DNA of 64,000 bases, taken from the NCBI RefSeq assembly GCF_001591545.1, contig NZ_BCVC01000001.1:62001-126000 (forward strand), given 5' to 3'. How positions within the stretch are numbered: position 1 is the stretch's first letter; each line of letters begins with the position of its first letter. Shown piece by piece: positions 47,901-55,867 of the stretch. Made by a program: the position numbers and the translations under genes. This DNA comes from Lederbergia lenta NBRC 16444 (GTDB lineage: Bacteria > Bacillota > Bacilli > Bacillales > Bacillaceae_C). The notes under the pieces were generated by a model, which worked only from the letters and a program-made list of their open reading frames with translations, ran no database searches and was not told the origin of the DNA.

Positions 47901-48572
47901 GAAAAACGGACACTCACGCTTAACGAAGATTTGACAGATGGGGTCGTTATCGTTGATAAGGATGAAGCAGGTACAGAGGGAGTCTCTAAGCGATCAGGAT
48001 TTGAACTGACCGCGGAAAACTTAACGTTAGAGCCATTAACAACCGTTGTGATCAAAGTAGCGGTAGAAGGGCCGACAGAACCAGAAGCACCAGAGGGTGA
48101 AGAACCTGAAAAAGATTGGCAGAAAGAGATAAAAGAAATTGAGAAACAACTGGCTGGTCTCAAACAGCAAATTGAAACATTAAAGGATCTAGGACAGATT
48201 CCTGCATTGGAAAAGCAGCTAGCTGAACTAAAACAACAAATTGCGGGCCTGCTGGAAGAAGTGAAGCAAGGGAAAGAAATCTCCAAGCTTCAAGAGTTGG
48301 AAAAACAGTTAGAACAATTGAGCCAAGACCTTGCAGAAATGAAAGAAAAGCTACAGGAAGAAACTGCACCAGGTGGAGACAATAGTAATCATAATCAAGG
48401 AAACAAATCAGAGCATAATGCAAATAAAAATAATGGCAACCCAGCACAAGATAAGAAAGGAAAGCATTCACTTCCTAATACAGCAACACAAATGTATAAT
48501 TACCTCCTCATAGGTATAGGCATGATCATCATTGGAGGACTACTGTATATAAGAAAAAAACGCAAAGCTTAA
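44979..48572 (+). CDS. pulA: Cell-wall-anchored pullulanase, type I
   Basis: A 1197-aa secreted enzyme cleaving alpha-1,6 bonds of pullulan or branched starch. After a signal peptide (1-27) come two pullulanase-associated carbohydrate-binding repeats (about 43-147 and 153-255, each with TxRIHYxxxDxxYxNLGxWxW), an Ig-like spacer (258-345), a CBM48 module (about 360-450), and the GH13 barrel (about 485-960). The barrel has YNWGYDP, DVVYNHT, GFRFDMMGDHD (nucleophile D679), GEGW (acid/base E708) and HDNLTLHD (D797). A C-terminal region of Lys/Glu/Gln coiled coil (about 1040-1130) ends with the sortase signal LPNTA (1165-1169), a membrane helix and a KKRKA tail. ATG 44979 follows AAAGGAG. Confidence 0.95.
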   Translation: MRNMVAAFIASILLFSTVIFSFPSHGYVEVLSEKTELKEVPENTLRIHYQSKDQDYTNLGIWTWEDVVSPTDNWPSGGIPFDQKQSTDFGVYVDVPIEDNAKKVGFLVLDRVTGDKEGDDKIVEFFSPNINQVWITEGSDEVHLFEPVNLPANTVRIHYKKADKNYDNLGLWLWDDVAVESGEQGDWPKAATPFTAEQVGPYGAYIDVQVKEGAQTVSFLVVNRETGEQSEEMSLTGLNDSKQLFTSEGDIGVYTNPYGAVATTLQSGEVLTDKKMTLTFSKTAGLNEEELLESITVVDKEQKEIAVNGIKILDEKKVELSGDFPYERAPFYITFGEQTVSAVTGWRMMDEMYGYEGELGASLHQDGTATLKIWSPKAESVSVILYDKDNQFTIVADEVEMTLGDHGVWQIDLDEANTGVKDLRSYYYHYAIEHDGEKVLALDPYAKSMAGWSNQGKDKIGKAAIVDPSSIGPKLNFANIDGFKKREDAIIYEVHVRDFTSDPNISDQLTAQFGTFAAFVEKLDYIEELGVTHIQLLPVLSYYFGDEFASAERMLEYASTGTNYNWGYDPQSYFSLTGMYSENPNNPELRIAEFKKLIDEIHRRGMGVVLDVVYNHTAQLEIFENLVPNYYHFMEQDGTPKTSFGGGRLGTTHQMARRILVDSITYLVEEYKVDGFRFDMMGDHDSESIQIAFDEAKKLNPNIIMIGEGWVTYEGDSDDKDVMPADQQWMQYTESVASFSDEFRNELKSGFGSEGQPMFLTGGARSITQIFNNIKAQPHNFVADDPGDVVPYIAAHDNLTLHDVIAQSIKKDPEHHEQEIHERIRIGNAMVLTSQGTAFLHAGQEFGRTKQFRAETNEAPYKSTYMVDEEGKQFTYPYFIHDSYDSTDIINHIDWEKATNEELYPINNQTRKYTQGLIKLRRSTDAFRLGTKDLVDGNVTLLNIPEMDEHDLVIGYRNEATNGDAYYVFINSDMEKRTLTLNEDLTDGVVIVDKDEAGTEGVSKRSGFELTAENLTLEPLTTVVIKVAVEGPTEPEAPEGEEPEKDWQKEIKEIEKQLAGLKQQIETLKDLGQIPALEKQLAELKQQIAGLLEEVKQGKEISKLQELEKQLEQLSQDLAEMKEKLQEETAPGGDNSNHNQGNKSEHNANKNNGNPAQDKKGKHSLPNTATQMYNYLLIGIGMIIIGGLLYIRKKRKA

Positions 48573-48636
48573 ATTTGAGTGCCAGGCACTCGAAAGATTC
48601 TGAATAGTGTGGGTGCCTGGCACCCACACTACTTTG
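48573..48636. repeat. Dispersed GTGCC-W-GGCAC double hairpin, copy C
   Basis: Starts right after the pullulanase stop. GAGTGCC-A-GGCACTC is followed by ATTCTGAAT and a perfect 12-bp stem AGTGTGGGTGCC-T-GGCACCCACACT (48606-48630). Spacing and order match copy B, so the pullulanase gene is bracketed by two direct copies. It probably terminates the pullulanase gene and the convergent gene at 48644. Confidence 0.88.
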
Positions 48637-48643
48637 CAATATT

Positions 48644-48772
48644 TTATTTATTTGTGCTGTGCTGCTTGTTAGGTAACTTTTGGGCGGGATTTCCTTTACC
48701 CCGTTTTTTGTTTTTTTCGGCTTTCTCCTGTGTATCATGCAATTTTTCTACAAAATCATGAGTGTTCTCCAT
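48644..48772 (-). CDS. DUF4023-family small protein (42 aa)
   Basis: A 42-codon gene with a strong AGGAGGGG site before its ATG. It is hydrophilic, and the segments HDFVEKLHDTQEKAEKNKK and GKGNPAQKLPNKQ match the short DUF4023 family found in Bacillus. Function unknown. Confidence 0.8.
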   Translation of the reverse strand: MENTHDFVEKLHDTQEKAEKNKKRGKGNPAQKLPNKQHSTNK

Positions 48773-48957
48773 TTCTTTCCCCTCCTTAATCATAGAATGT
48801 CGTTATTAATTTAACCAATCGCATTGAAAACATGTAATTGCCGAATTAGTTCATTTATAATATTTATATATCATTGCACGAATGGTGGAGAGATGGAAAA
48901 AAGTAATAGTAGGAGGAAAAGGAGACGAGCTGTCCCGTCCACTTTTTGGACTTACTA

Positions 48958-49095
48958 ATGGGATATTTACTAGCTTGGTATACTAAGAAAATTATAATAG
49001 GACTATTAGTGAATATAGTAATAAACGTGTTATTCAAATTTTGGGGTTACCTTTATTTAGTAAAAAGATTCTTAACTATTGCAGATATGAGGTGA
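48958..49095 (+). CDS. Small single-helix membrane protein (45 aa), tentative
   Basis: One long hydrophobic helix with basic flanks, ending 4 bases before the next lipoprotein's ATG. The ATG at 48958 overlaps the TAA of an 18-codon Arg-rich frame that starts at 48893, so it may be coupled to that peptide. Its own ribosome binding site is poor. No family recognised. Confidence 0.35.
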   Translation: MGYLLAWYTKKIIIGLLVNIVINVLFKFWGYLYLVKRFLTIADMR

Positions 49096-49099
49096 ATCT

Positions 49100-49537
49100 A
49101 TGTTGAAATGGGTATTTTCATTATTACCTATTTTATGTGTAGCATTTTTAGTTGGTTGTCAATTTCATGAAATTGAAAATATGGTTTTATTGGATGAAAA
49201 GATAGCGGAAGTTACAATTTCAGAGTCAAATGGATTTGGTGGAATGAATGAAGAGATTATTCAATCTTTTACAGATAAAGAGTCAATTAAAACTTTTAAA
49301 AAGGCGATCACGACGGCCCGTAAACAAGTGGGGGACGTGGATGTATCAGATCCACAGTATGATGTAATGGTTAAATATACATCAAAGGAAGGTCAACTAC
49401 CAACACATGGAATTCATTTATGGCTGGGTAAAGAGAATGAAAAAAGTATGTTTATGTATATTGAAGATAAGGAAGTTTATTTTACATCGACAAAAATGAC
49501 AGAGAAGTTAAGAATGTTAATACTTTCGGATAACTAA
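49100..49537 (+). CDS. YhfM-like lipoprotein
   Basis: A 145-aa secreted protein. The signal peptide ends in LVGC (C20 lipidated). The mature domain, DEKIAEVTISESNGFGGMNE, then FTDKESIKTFKKAI, and a closing VYFTSTKMTEKLRML, resembles the YhfM-like domain of Bacillus lipoproteins. Function unknown. ATG follows GAGGTG. Confidence 0.75.
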   Translation: MLKWVFSLLPILCVAFLVGCQFHEIENMVLLDEKIAEVTISESNGFGGMNEEIIQSFTDKESIKTFKKAITTARKQVGDVDVSDPQYDVMVKYTSKEGQLPTHGIHLWLGKENEKSMFMYIEDKEVYFTSTKMTEKLRMLILSDN

Positions 49538-49621
49538 GTGTATCTTTACCTATCGCTTGGGATTGTTCCAATCTAATTCAGTTGGAGAACGGGGGAATTT
49601 AGCAACATATCGTGTGAAGGA

Positions 49622-49660
49622 ACCTAATCTTTTAACAGAGATTAGGTATTTTGAGTTTTC
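49622..49660 (+). terminator. Terminator after the YhfM-like gene
   Basis: Perfect 9-bp stem ACCTAATCT / AGATTAGGT with an 8-nt loop followed by ATTTTGAGTTTT. Confidence 0.75.
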
Positions 49661-49736
49661 AAGTGTGGACCTTGAAGGGAATAGAAGCTTGAGATGTTTT
49701 GGTTGGAGAAGTTATGTGGTCTTGCCAAAGGCTATA

Positions 49737-49765
49737 TTGACACTCCTTGTCTTATCCGATAGAGT
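49737..49765 (+). promoter_or_regulatory. Promoter of the acetate/succinate transporter gene
   Basis: -35 TTGACA (49737-49742), 17-bp spacer, -10 TAGAGT (49760-49765). The gene starts 29 bases later behind GGAGGAG. Confidence 0.7.
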
Positions 49766-49794
49766 ACATAAGTATGTTTTTTTAGGAGGAGACA

Positions 49795-50412
49795 ATGGAG
49801 ACTCAGAATCACACACAAGTAAAAATAACAACAGCAGATCCATCCGCACTAGGCTTGTTCGGCCTTGCAATGGTAACATTTGTAGCATCATCACAAAAAT
49901 TAGGATTGACAGAGGGATATTCCTATCTATTCCCTTGGGTGTTTTTCCTAGGAGGTCTAGCGCAGCTATATGCCTCGGTTCTTGATGCAAAGCATAACAA
50001 TATATTTGGGACAACTGCGTTCGGGGCATTCGGATTATTTTGGCTTGGTGTCGGAACAACATGGTTAATCCAGTTAGGCTTTTTCGGAGAAAAGCTCGCC
50101 GCTAACGGTGATCCAAAACAACTTGGTTTTGCATTTATTGGCTATTTGATTTTCAGTATCTTTATGACTATTGGTGCCATGGAAACCCATAAAGTTTTAT
50201 TCTTCATTTTCGTCTTTATTGATTTTCTATTTATTGGCCTATCTTTAAGTTCCTTTAATATTATGTATGATGTAACCCATATGTTAGCGGCAGTTGCAGA
50301 AATGTGCATTGCTTTACTATCTTTCTATGGCTCGGCGGCGAATGTGCTAAATACACATTTCGGACAAGTTGTGCTACCGATAGGAAAGCCATTTGGGATT
50401 TTTAAAAAATAA
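49795..50412 (+). CDS. Acetate/succinate transporter, GPR1/FUN34/YaaH (SatP) family
   Basis: A 205-aa six-helix AceTr protein that takes up acetate or succinate with protons. The family motif NPAPLGL appears as DPSALGL near residue 14. Helices continue to about 190 with a conserved AAVAEMCIALLSFYGSAANV region. ATG follows GGAGGAG. Monocistronic between a promoter and a strong terminator. A 142-codon frame overlapping the start (49557-49985) is a shadow. Confidence 0.9.
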   Translation: METQNHTQVKITTADPSALGLFGLAMVTFVASSQKLGLTEGYSYLFPWVFFLGGLAQLYASVLDAKHNNIFGTTAFGAFGLFWLGVGTTWLIQLGFFGEKLAANGDPKQLGFAFIGYLIFSIFMTIGAMETHKVLFFIFVFIDFLFIGLSLSSFNIMYDVTHMLAAVAEMCIALLSFYGSAANVLNTHFGQVVLPIGKPFGIFKK

Positions 50413-50426
50413 TATAATTGTAATAA

Positions 50427-50475
50427 GAGAAAAAAGGTGAGTTACTAACTTAAGTAGTAACTCACCTTTTTTCTC
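50427..50475 (+). terminator. Strong terminator
   Basis: Perfect 21-bp stem (arms 50427-50447 and 50455-50475) with a 7-nt loop; the stem itself ends in TTTTTTCTC. Confidence 0.92.
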
Positions 50476-50669
50476 GTAGTTTAATCTGGGTTGATTTTCA
50501 TTCTGTCTTTGCGACTAAAATGTCCATAATTAGATGCGTATAGCTACAAATTGCTATAGTATCCTAACCTTTTTTAAACAAACATTAAATATTATTCTCT
50601 TACAATATATATTTTATGGTTATTTTATTAACATTTTGTGACTTACTTTTATATTATTTCATGAACACT

Positions 50670-50720
50670 TTGTGACATGTATCACATAGAATTGTTTTTG
50701 GCATTTTATAAGAATAGAAT
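50670..50720 (+). promoter_or_regulatory. qox promoter with FNR/Rex-type operator
   Basis: TGTGA-CATGTA-TCACA (50671-50686) is a perfect FNR/CRP-type dyad. With the flanking T it also fits TTGTG-N8-CACAT, one mismatch from the Rex site. A promoter follows: -35 TTGTTT (50692-50697), 17-bp spacer, -10 TAGAAT (50715-50720). A half-site repeat TTTGTGAC lies 34 bp upstream. Confidence 0.7.
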
Positions 50721-50799
50721 ACACTATGTAGTTTTGATTATTTTAATACATCTTACTTCATGTAAGTTAGCTTCTAAAATGAAAGAAAGGGGTACTTTG

Positions 50800-51747
50800 A
50801 TGAAAATGAAATGGACTTTTCTTAGTTTGATTATGGTTAGTATTGTGGCATTAACTGGTTGTGAATCGCTAATGGTTTTAGATCCTAAAGGGCCACAGGC
50901 TCAAACGCAAGCGAATGTTATATGGATTTCAATTGCGACAATGGCGTTCGTTGTAATTGTCGTTTTCGCTCTATTAATATTTATCATAACAAAATACCGT
51001 GCATCGAAACAAAGTGATGATTATGAACCACCACATATTGAAGGGAATCCGATTGTTGAATCAATTATTGTTGGGATTCCAGTGTTAATCATTATTTTTC
51101 TTTCCATTGTAACAGTCAAATCCAACTATGAAGTGGAAGCAACACCGAAAGGTTATGAAAATCAAGAACCATTGATTATTTATGCTTCATCTTCTAACTG
51201 GAAATGGCATTTTAGCTATCCGGAGGAAAATATCGAAACGGTTAACTACTTATATATTCCAACAGATCGGGCATTGGAATTTAAACTTTATTCATACGGA
51301 CCAATTACAAGCTTTTGGGTTCCTCAACTTGGAGGACAAAAATATGCGATGTCAGATATGGTAACCACCTTACATTTGGCGGCTACTGTTCCGGGTGAAT
51401 ACATGGGACGGAATGCAAACTTTAGTGGAAAAGGATTCGCTGAAAATACGTTTCAAGTGAAGGCAATGCCAGAATCAGAGTTTAATAAATGGGTAGAAGA
51501 AGTGAAAACAACAGCTGATCCACTAACAGAGGAAAAATTCAATGAGTTATTGGAACCGGGACATCTTGGACAGTTAACATTTAGTGGAACACATTTAGAA
51601 TTCTTGCCTCCACCAGAGGGGGAGCATGGTGGTCATAATCATGGATCAAGTGACTCTCATAAAGATTCAGAAGATGTTCATAGTGGACATCAACACGATT
51701 CTGATCAAGAATCCAATGAAAAAGATTCAGAACATCATCATAACTAG
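50800..51747 (+). CDS. qoxA: Quinol oxidase subunit II
   Basis: A 315-aa lipoprotein subunit of the heme-copper menaquinol oxidase. The signal peptide ends in LTGC. Two helices (about 40-62 and 82-103) precede a cupredoxin domain (about 120-240) with WKWHFSYPEENI; the CuA ligands of cytochrome c oxidases are absent, as expected for a quinol oxidase. The C-terminal 43 residues are unusually rich in His, Asp and Ser (HGGHNHG ... EHHHN). ATG 50800 follows GAAAGGGG; the open frame from 50677 is ignored. Confidence 0.93.
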   Translation: MKMKWTFLSLIMVSIVALTGCESLMVLDPKGPQAQTQANVIWISIATMAFVVIVVFALLIFIITKYRASKQSDDYEPPHIEGNPIVESIIVGIPVLIIIFLSIVTVKSNYEVEATPKGYENQEPLIIYASSSNWKWHFSYPEENIETVNYLYIPTDRALEFKLYSYGPITSFWVPQLGGQKYAMSDMVTTLHLAATVPGEYMGRNANFSGKGFAENTFQVKAMPESEFNKWVEEVKTTADPLTEEKFNELLEPGHLGQLTFSGTHLEFLPPPEGEHGGHNHGSSDSHKDSEDVHSGHQHDSDQESNEKDSEHHHN

Positions 51748-51789
51748 TTTTGATGACAGGAAATATTCCTTGAAAGGAGTCTAAGAAGT

Positions 51790-53739
51790 ATGAATTACTT
51801 TGATCGATTTGCCATTCCACACCCAAGTCCTGCAATTTATGCAGCGATGGTTGCTATAGGTCTAACTGTTATCGCAGTTATTGGTGGCTTAACATATTTT
51901 AAAAAATGGGGTTATTTATGGCGTGAATGGCTAACAACGGTAGACCATAAAAGGATCGGGATTATGTATTTAATCTCTGCTTTGCTTATGTTATTCCGTG
52001 GTGGTGTTGACGCACTTATGATGAGAGCGCAGACCGCTGTACCTGAAAACGCGTTACTAGATGCTCAACATTATAATGAGGTTTTTACAACTCATGGGGT
52101 AGTAATGATCATATTTATGGCTATGCCATTTATCTTCGCTTTAATGAACTTTGTTGTTCCATTGCAAATCGGTGCTCGTGATGTAGCATTCCCGCGCTTA
52201 AATGCATTAAGTTTTTGGACATTCTTTATGGGTGCGATGTTATTCAATATTTCTTTTGTTGTTGGTGGTTCTCCTGATGCCGGTTGGACTTCCTATTTCC
52301 CGCTCGCGGGCAATGATTTTAGTCAATCAGTTGGAACGAATTATTATATGATTGCCATTCAGATTGCTGGAATCGGTACACTAATATCAGGAATTAACTT
52401 TATAGTGACCATTCTAAAAATGAGAGCACCTGGTATGACATTAATGAAAATGCCAATGTTTACATGGACTGCTTTTATCACGAACGTCATTGTCGTTTTC
52501 GCATTTCCGGTATTAACGGTTACACTTCTACTGGGGACGATGGATAGGCTGTTTGGTGCAAACATTTTTACAACAACCAATGGAGGCATGGATATGCTCT
52601 GGGCGAACCTATTCTGGGTTTGGGGACATCCTGAAGTGTATATTTTGATTTTGCCAGCATTCGGTATTTATAGTGAAATATTCTCTACTTTTTCACGCCG
52701 TAACTTATACGGATATAAATCAATGGTTGCTTCTATCGTAATTATCTCGTTTTTCTCATTTTTAGTTTGGACACACCATTTCTTTACAATGGGGCAAGGG
52801 CCATTAACAAATAGTATTTTCTCGATTACGACAATGGCGATTGCTATCCCGACTGGAATTAAGATTTTTAACTGGCTGCTTACGATGTGGAAAGGAAAAA
52901 TTAAATTTACCGTTCCGATGCTTTATGCAATAGGTTTCATTCCAATTTTCACAATTGGTGGGGTAACCGGTGTGATGCTAGGTATGGCAAGTGCAGATTA
53001 TCAATATCATAATACGATGTTTTTAGTCGCTCACTTTCACTATACAATTATTCCAGGTGTCGTATTCGCAATGCTTGCTGGTCTAACTTACTGGTGGCCG
53101 AAAATGTTTGGCTTCATGCTCAATGAAAGAATTGGGAAATGGGCATTTTGGTTTATCGCTATCAGCTTTAACGTTACATTCTTCCCAATGTTCTTTACTG
53201 GTTTAGATGGGCAAGCCCGAAGAATGTACACATATTCGGAAGCAACTGGGTTTGGACCGCTTAACTTACTTTCATTTGTCGGTGCACTTGGACTCGCTAT
53301 AGGCTTTGCATTAATTGTATATAACGTCTATTACAGTACTCGCTATGCATCAAGAAATATCAGTTCGGATCCGTGGGATGCACGCTCTCTTGAGTGGGCT
53401 ACACATAGCCCAGTTCCAACATATAACTTTGCGATCACACCGCAAGTTAATTCAGTTGAAACATTCTGGGATTATAAGAAAAAGGACCATCCATTATTCA
53501 AAGGTAAAATAGAGAAAATTCATATGCCAAATAATAGTGGTGTTCCGTTTATCATCGGTTGTATTTTCTTTGTCTGGGGATTCTCCCTTGTGTTTAGCAT
53601 GTGGATTCCGGCAATCATTACAACAATTGCAATATTTGCTTGTCTTGCTCACCGTTCATTTGAGAAAGACGATGGACATTATATTTCTATTGAGGAAATT
53701 GAGGATACAGAAAAAGAATTGCGAGGTGCTAGCAAATGA
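51790..53739 (+). CDS. qoxB: Quinol oxidase subunit I
   Basis: A 649-aa catalytic subunit with about 14 helices. Heme and CuB ligands are recognisable in THGVVMI (heme a), [15 protein letters not shown] (H and the cross-linked Tyr), THHFFT (two CuB histidines) and AHFHYTI (both hemes). It reduces O2 to water while pumping protons. ATG follows AAAGGAG. Confidence 0.96.
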   Translation: MNYFDRFAIPHPSPAIYAAMVAIGLTVIAVIGGLTYFKKWGYLWREWLTTVDHKRIGIMYLISALLMLFRGGVDALMMRAQTAVPENALLDAQHYNEVFTTHGVVMIIFMAMPFIFALMNFVVPLQIGARDVAFPRLNALSFWTFFMGAMLFNISFVVGGSPDAGWTSYFPLAGNDFSQSVGTNYYMIAIQIAGIGTLISGINFIVTILKMRAPGMTLMKMPMFTWTAFITNVIVVFAFPVLTVTLLLGTMDRLFGANIFTTTNGGMDMLWANLFWVWGHPEVYILILPAFGIYSEIFSTFSRRNLYGYKSMVASIVIISFFSFLVWTHHFFTMGQGPLTNSIFSITTMAIAIPTGIKIFNWLLTMWKGKIKFTVPMLYAIGFIPIFTIGGVTGVMLGMASADYQYHNTMFLVAHFHYTIIPGVVFAMLAGLTYWWPKMFGFMLNERIGKWAFWFIAISFNVTFFPMFFTGLDGQARRMYTYSEATGFGPLNLLSFVGALGLAIGFALIVYNVYYSTRYASRNISSDPWDARSLEWATHSPVPTYNFAITPQVNSVETFWDYKKKDHPLFKGKIEKIHMPNNSGVPFIIGCIFFVWGFSLVFSMWIPAIITTIAIFACLAHRSFEKDDGHYISIEEIEDTEKELRGASK

Positions 53740-54332
53740 AAATAGATCACTCGCTTCCACTTGAATATAGTACAGATCAAAATAAACTAAATATTTTAGG
53801 TTTCTGGATTTTCCTAGGGGCCGAAATTATGCTGTTTGCAACACTATTCGCCACCTATTTCACATTAGTAGATAGAACTGGAAATGGGCCATCTGGCGCA
53901 GAAATTTTTGAAATTACACCAGTGCTTATTGAAACGCTTGTGCTGTTAACTAGTAGTTTTATGATCGGTCTAGGCATTCATGCTATGCGCATCGGTAAAA
54001 AGAATGCAATGATTACATTCTTCGCAATCACATTAGTCCTTGGTCTTGTATTTTTAGGCGTGGAGATTTATGAATTTACTCATTATGTTCATATTGGCGC
54101 AGGGCTTCAAACGAGTGCATTCACAGCGATTTTACTGACAACTTTAGGAACGCACGGAGCACACGTAACACTTGGTTTGTTCTGGGGATTATTTATTATC
54201 CTTCAAGTGAAAAAACGAGGTCTAACTCCTGAAACAGCGAATAAATCATTCATCTTTTCACTATACTGGCATTTCCTAGATGTTGTTTGGATCTTTATTT
54301 TCAGCTTCATCTATTTGAAAGGAATGATGTAA
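53736..54332 (+). CDS. qoxC: Quinol oxidase subunit III
   Basis: A 198-aa five-helix COX3-type subunit: [20 protein letters not shown] near the start and [13 protein letters not shown] and [13 protein letters not shown] near the end. Its ATG overlaps the qoxB stop (ATGA). Confidence 0.95.
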   Translation: MKIDHSLPLEYSTDQNKLNILGFWIFLGAEIMLFATLFATYFTLVDRTGNGPSGAEIFEITPVLIETLVLLTSSFMIGLGIHAMRIGKKNAMITFFAITLVLGLVFLGVEIYEFTHYVHIGAGLQTSAFTAILLTTLGTHGAHVTLGLFWGLFIILQVKKRGLTPETANKSFIFSLYWHFLDVVWIFIFSFIYLKGMM

Positions 54333-54334
54333 AT

Positions 54335-54616
54335 ATGAGCGAATTATTCCCACGCAAGCAGGTAATAGGTTTTGTATTCTCATTAGTTCTTACCGCAGTT
54401 GCTCTTGCTGTTTATTTCTTTGATATGTCATTTGCAGTAGGGATGACGATTCTTTTAGTCACAGCATTCGTGCAAGCAGCAGTTCAACTCGTTGTATTTA
54501 TGCATGCTGGTGAAACTGGCGATAAAAAATCAATTTATATAAATATCTATTATGCAGTTGCAATTGCCTTAGTTACTATCTTTGGGACCTTACTTATTAT
54601 GGTCTGGGATATGTAA
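54335..54616 (+). CDS. qoxD: Quinol oxidase subunit IV
   Basis: A 93-aa three-helix subunit of the COX4 pro/CyoD family, with the VFMHAGE segment of the third helix. ATG 54335 is 2 bases after the qoxC stop; a longer frame lies inside qoxC. Confidence 0.94.
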   Translation: MSELFPRKQVIGFVFSLVLTAVALAVYFFDMSFAVGMTILLVTAFVQAAVQLVVFMHAGETGDKKSIYINIYYAVAIALVTIFGTLLIMVWDM

Positions 54617-54621
54617 TGAAC

Positions 54622-54651
54622 AAGGAGCGTCTAAAATGGCGCTCCTTTTAT
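54622..54651 (+). terminator. Terminator of the qox operon
   Basis: AAGGAGCG / CGCTCCTT stem with a 10-nt loop, followed by TTATA. Confidence 0.85.
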
Positions 54652-54765
54652 ATATCTATGAACGTGGAAATGATAAATGTCGCTACTGCATGTAAAAATA
54701 ATCACTTGTATTTATGTTTGCGCTTTCCTTAATGACGAGACTTTTGCTTCATTTTTCCGTATTGG

Positions 54766-54984
54766 TTAACCTTTAGTTGTTTTTTTCTGCATCTCTTCCG
54801 TAGCTACGAAAAATACACCCATCAGAAAGATAAAAATAGCCCCCATAACTGTACCAATACCGACACCTGTAGCTATACTATATTCGCTAATAAAAAAGCC
54901 GTATAAAAAAATGGCAATTCCAATGGTAAGAATGGTGTAACCAATATACTTTGTAGCATTTAGTAATTTCAGATTAGCGTCCAT
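54766..54984 (-). CDS. Small two-helix membrane protein (72 aa)
   Basis: Two hydrophobic helices (about 12-31 and 40-60) and a charged C-terminus. ATG 54984 follows AAAGGAGG; the frame to 55023 contains that site. No family recognised. Confidence 0.65.
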   Translation of the reverse strand: MDANLKLLNATKYIGYTILTIGIAIFLYGFFISEYSIATGVGIGTVMGAIFIFLMGVFFVATEEMQKKTTKG

Positions 54985-55146
54985 TTTCAATCCTCCTTTA
55001 TATATATTATTCAACCTGTTCACAAAATTGTCAAATGTTTTTTCGTTTCCAATTAGCGAAACCAGGGGTAGATAAGATAATAAGAAGTCCGCTGAATTAA
55101 GGTTATTGAATAAGATCTCTTCATATAAGAATCTAAACTAATAAAT

Positions 55147-55198
55147 AGAATGGGCCATCTAAAAAGTCATCTACTTCAACTTCTTAAATAGCCCTTCT
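55147..55198 (-). terminator. Terminator of the SRPBCC gene
   Basis: On the minus strand AGAAGGGC and a following wobble-paired stretch match their complement over about 20 bp with one bulge; ATTTATT follows. It starts 5 bases after the stop codon. Confidence 0.7.
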
Positions 55199-55202
55199 AT
55201 GT

Positions 55203-55673
55203 TTATTCGTATTCTACTTCGTTTTCAATATATGTTTTTAAATTATTGTATTGTTCTTCGAAAACATATTTGCTAGCCCAGCGGAACATTTTAGTCATTA
55301 ATTGATAATAAAAATTGCTTGGGATAATACTTGCTTCAACAATTAGTTTTGTTCCGTCATAATCTCTTGATAAAAAGTATTTAGAAATGCTTATACCTTC
55401 CTTAGTGATAGAATGCATAATAATTTTGTTTGGAGCTGTATACTCAATTAATTCGGAATCAACCGTGATAACTTTTTTATCGATTTTTTGTACTGTTTTA
55501 AACTTTGTCCCTTGTTTATATACTGGTTTTCCATCTTCGGTATCATATATATTTTCGATGAAAAGTGTATTCCAAAGTTTAATTTTTTCATCGTCATCCA
55601 CATAGTTAAAAACAATATCAATTGGTGCATGTATTACTTCTTCGAATCGGTATACTAGTATCTCTTTCATCAT
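55203..55673 (-). CDS. SRPBCC (START-like) family protein
   Basis: A 156-aa helix-grip-fold protein: YRFEEVIHAPIDIVFNYVDD, KLWNTLFIENIY, a middle sheet and the long C-terminal helix (about 125-150). Such proteins bind hydrophobic ligands; the ligand is unknown. The first of two consecutive ATGs (55673) follows GAGGAAAG; the second is also possible. Confidence 0.8.
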   Translation of the reverse strand: MMKEILVYRFEEVIHAPIDIVFNYVDDDEKIKLWNTLFIENIYDTEDGKPVYKQGTKFKTVQKIDKKVITVDSELIEYTAPNKIIMHSITKEGISISKYFLSRDYDGTKLIVEASIIPSNFYYQLMTKMFRWASKYVFEEQYNNLKTYIENEVEYE

Positions 55674-55752
55674 TCTTTCCTCTATCCTTTATATTAATAT
55701 AAATAGTATAGTCGATATACGAGCAGAGAGATAGCAGAAGTGAACTTATTTA

Positions 55753-55814
55753 TTGACAGTGAACTATATCAATGATATATTTATCTCGAATTAAGGATAT
55801 GTTGATTCGAGATA
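55753..55814 (+). promoter_or_regulatory. Promoter and MhqR-type operator of the dioxygenase gene
   Basis: -35 TTGACA (55753-55758), 17-bp spacer, -10 TATATT (55776-55781). The inverted repeat TATCTCGAAT / ATTCGAGATA (55782-55791 and 55805-55814) begins right at the -10 and resembles the ATCTCGAATTCGAGAT operator of B. subtilis MhqR, here with a 13-bp insertion between half-sites. Confidence 0.75.
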
Positions 55815-55867
55815 AAGTGGTTAGATTACATTGTAAATAGATATAATTATAATAGGAGGAATGTTTA

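Noticed and set aside
49557-49985. 142-codon ORF before and over the acetate transporter start
   Set aside because: It runs through a terminator and a promoter and overlaps the well-supported transporter gene out of frame.
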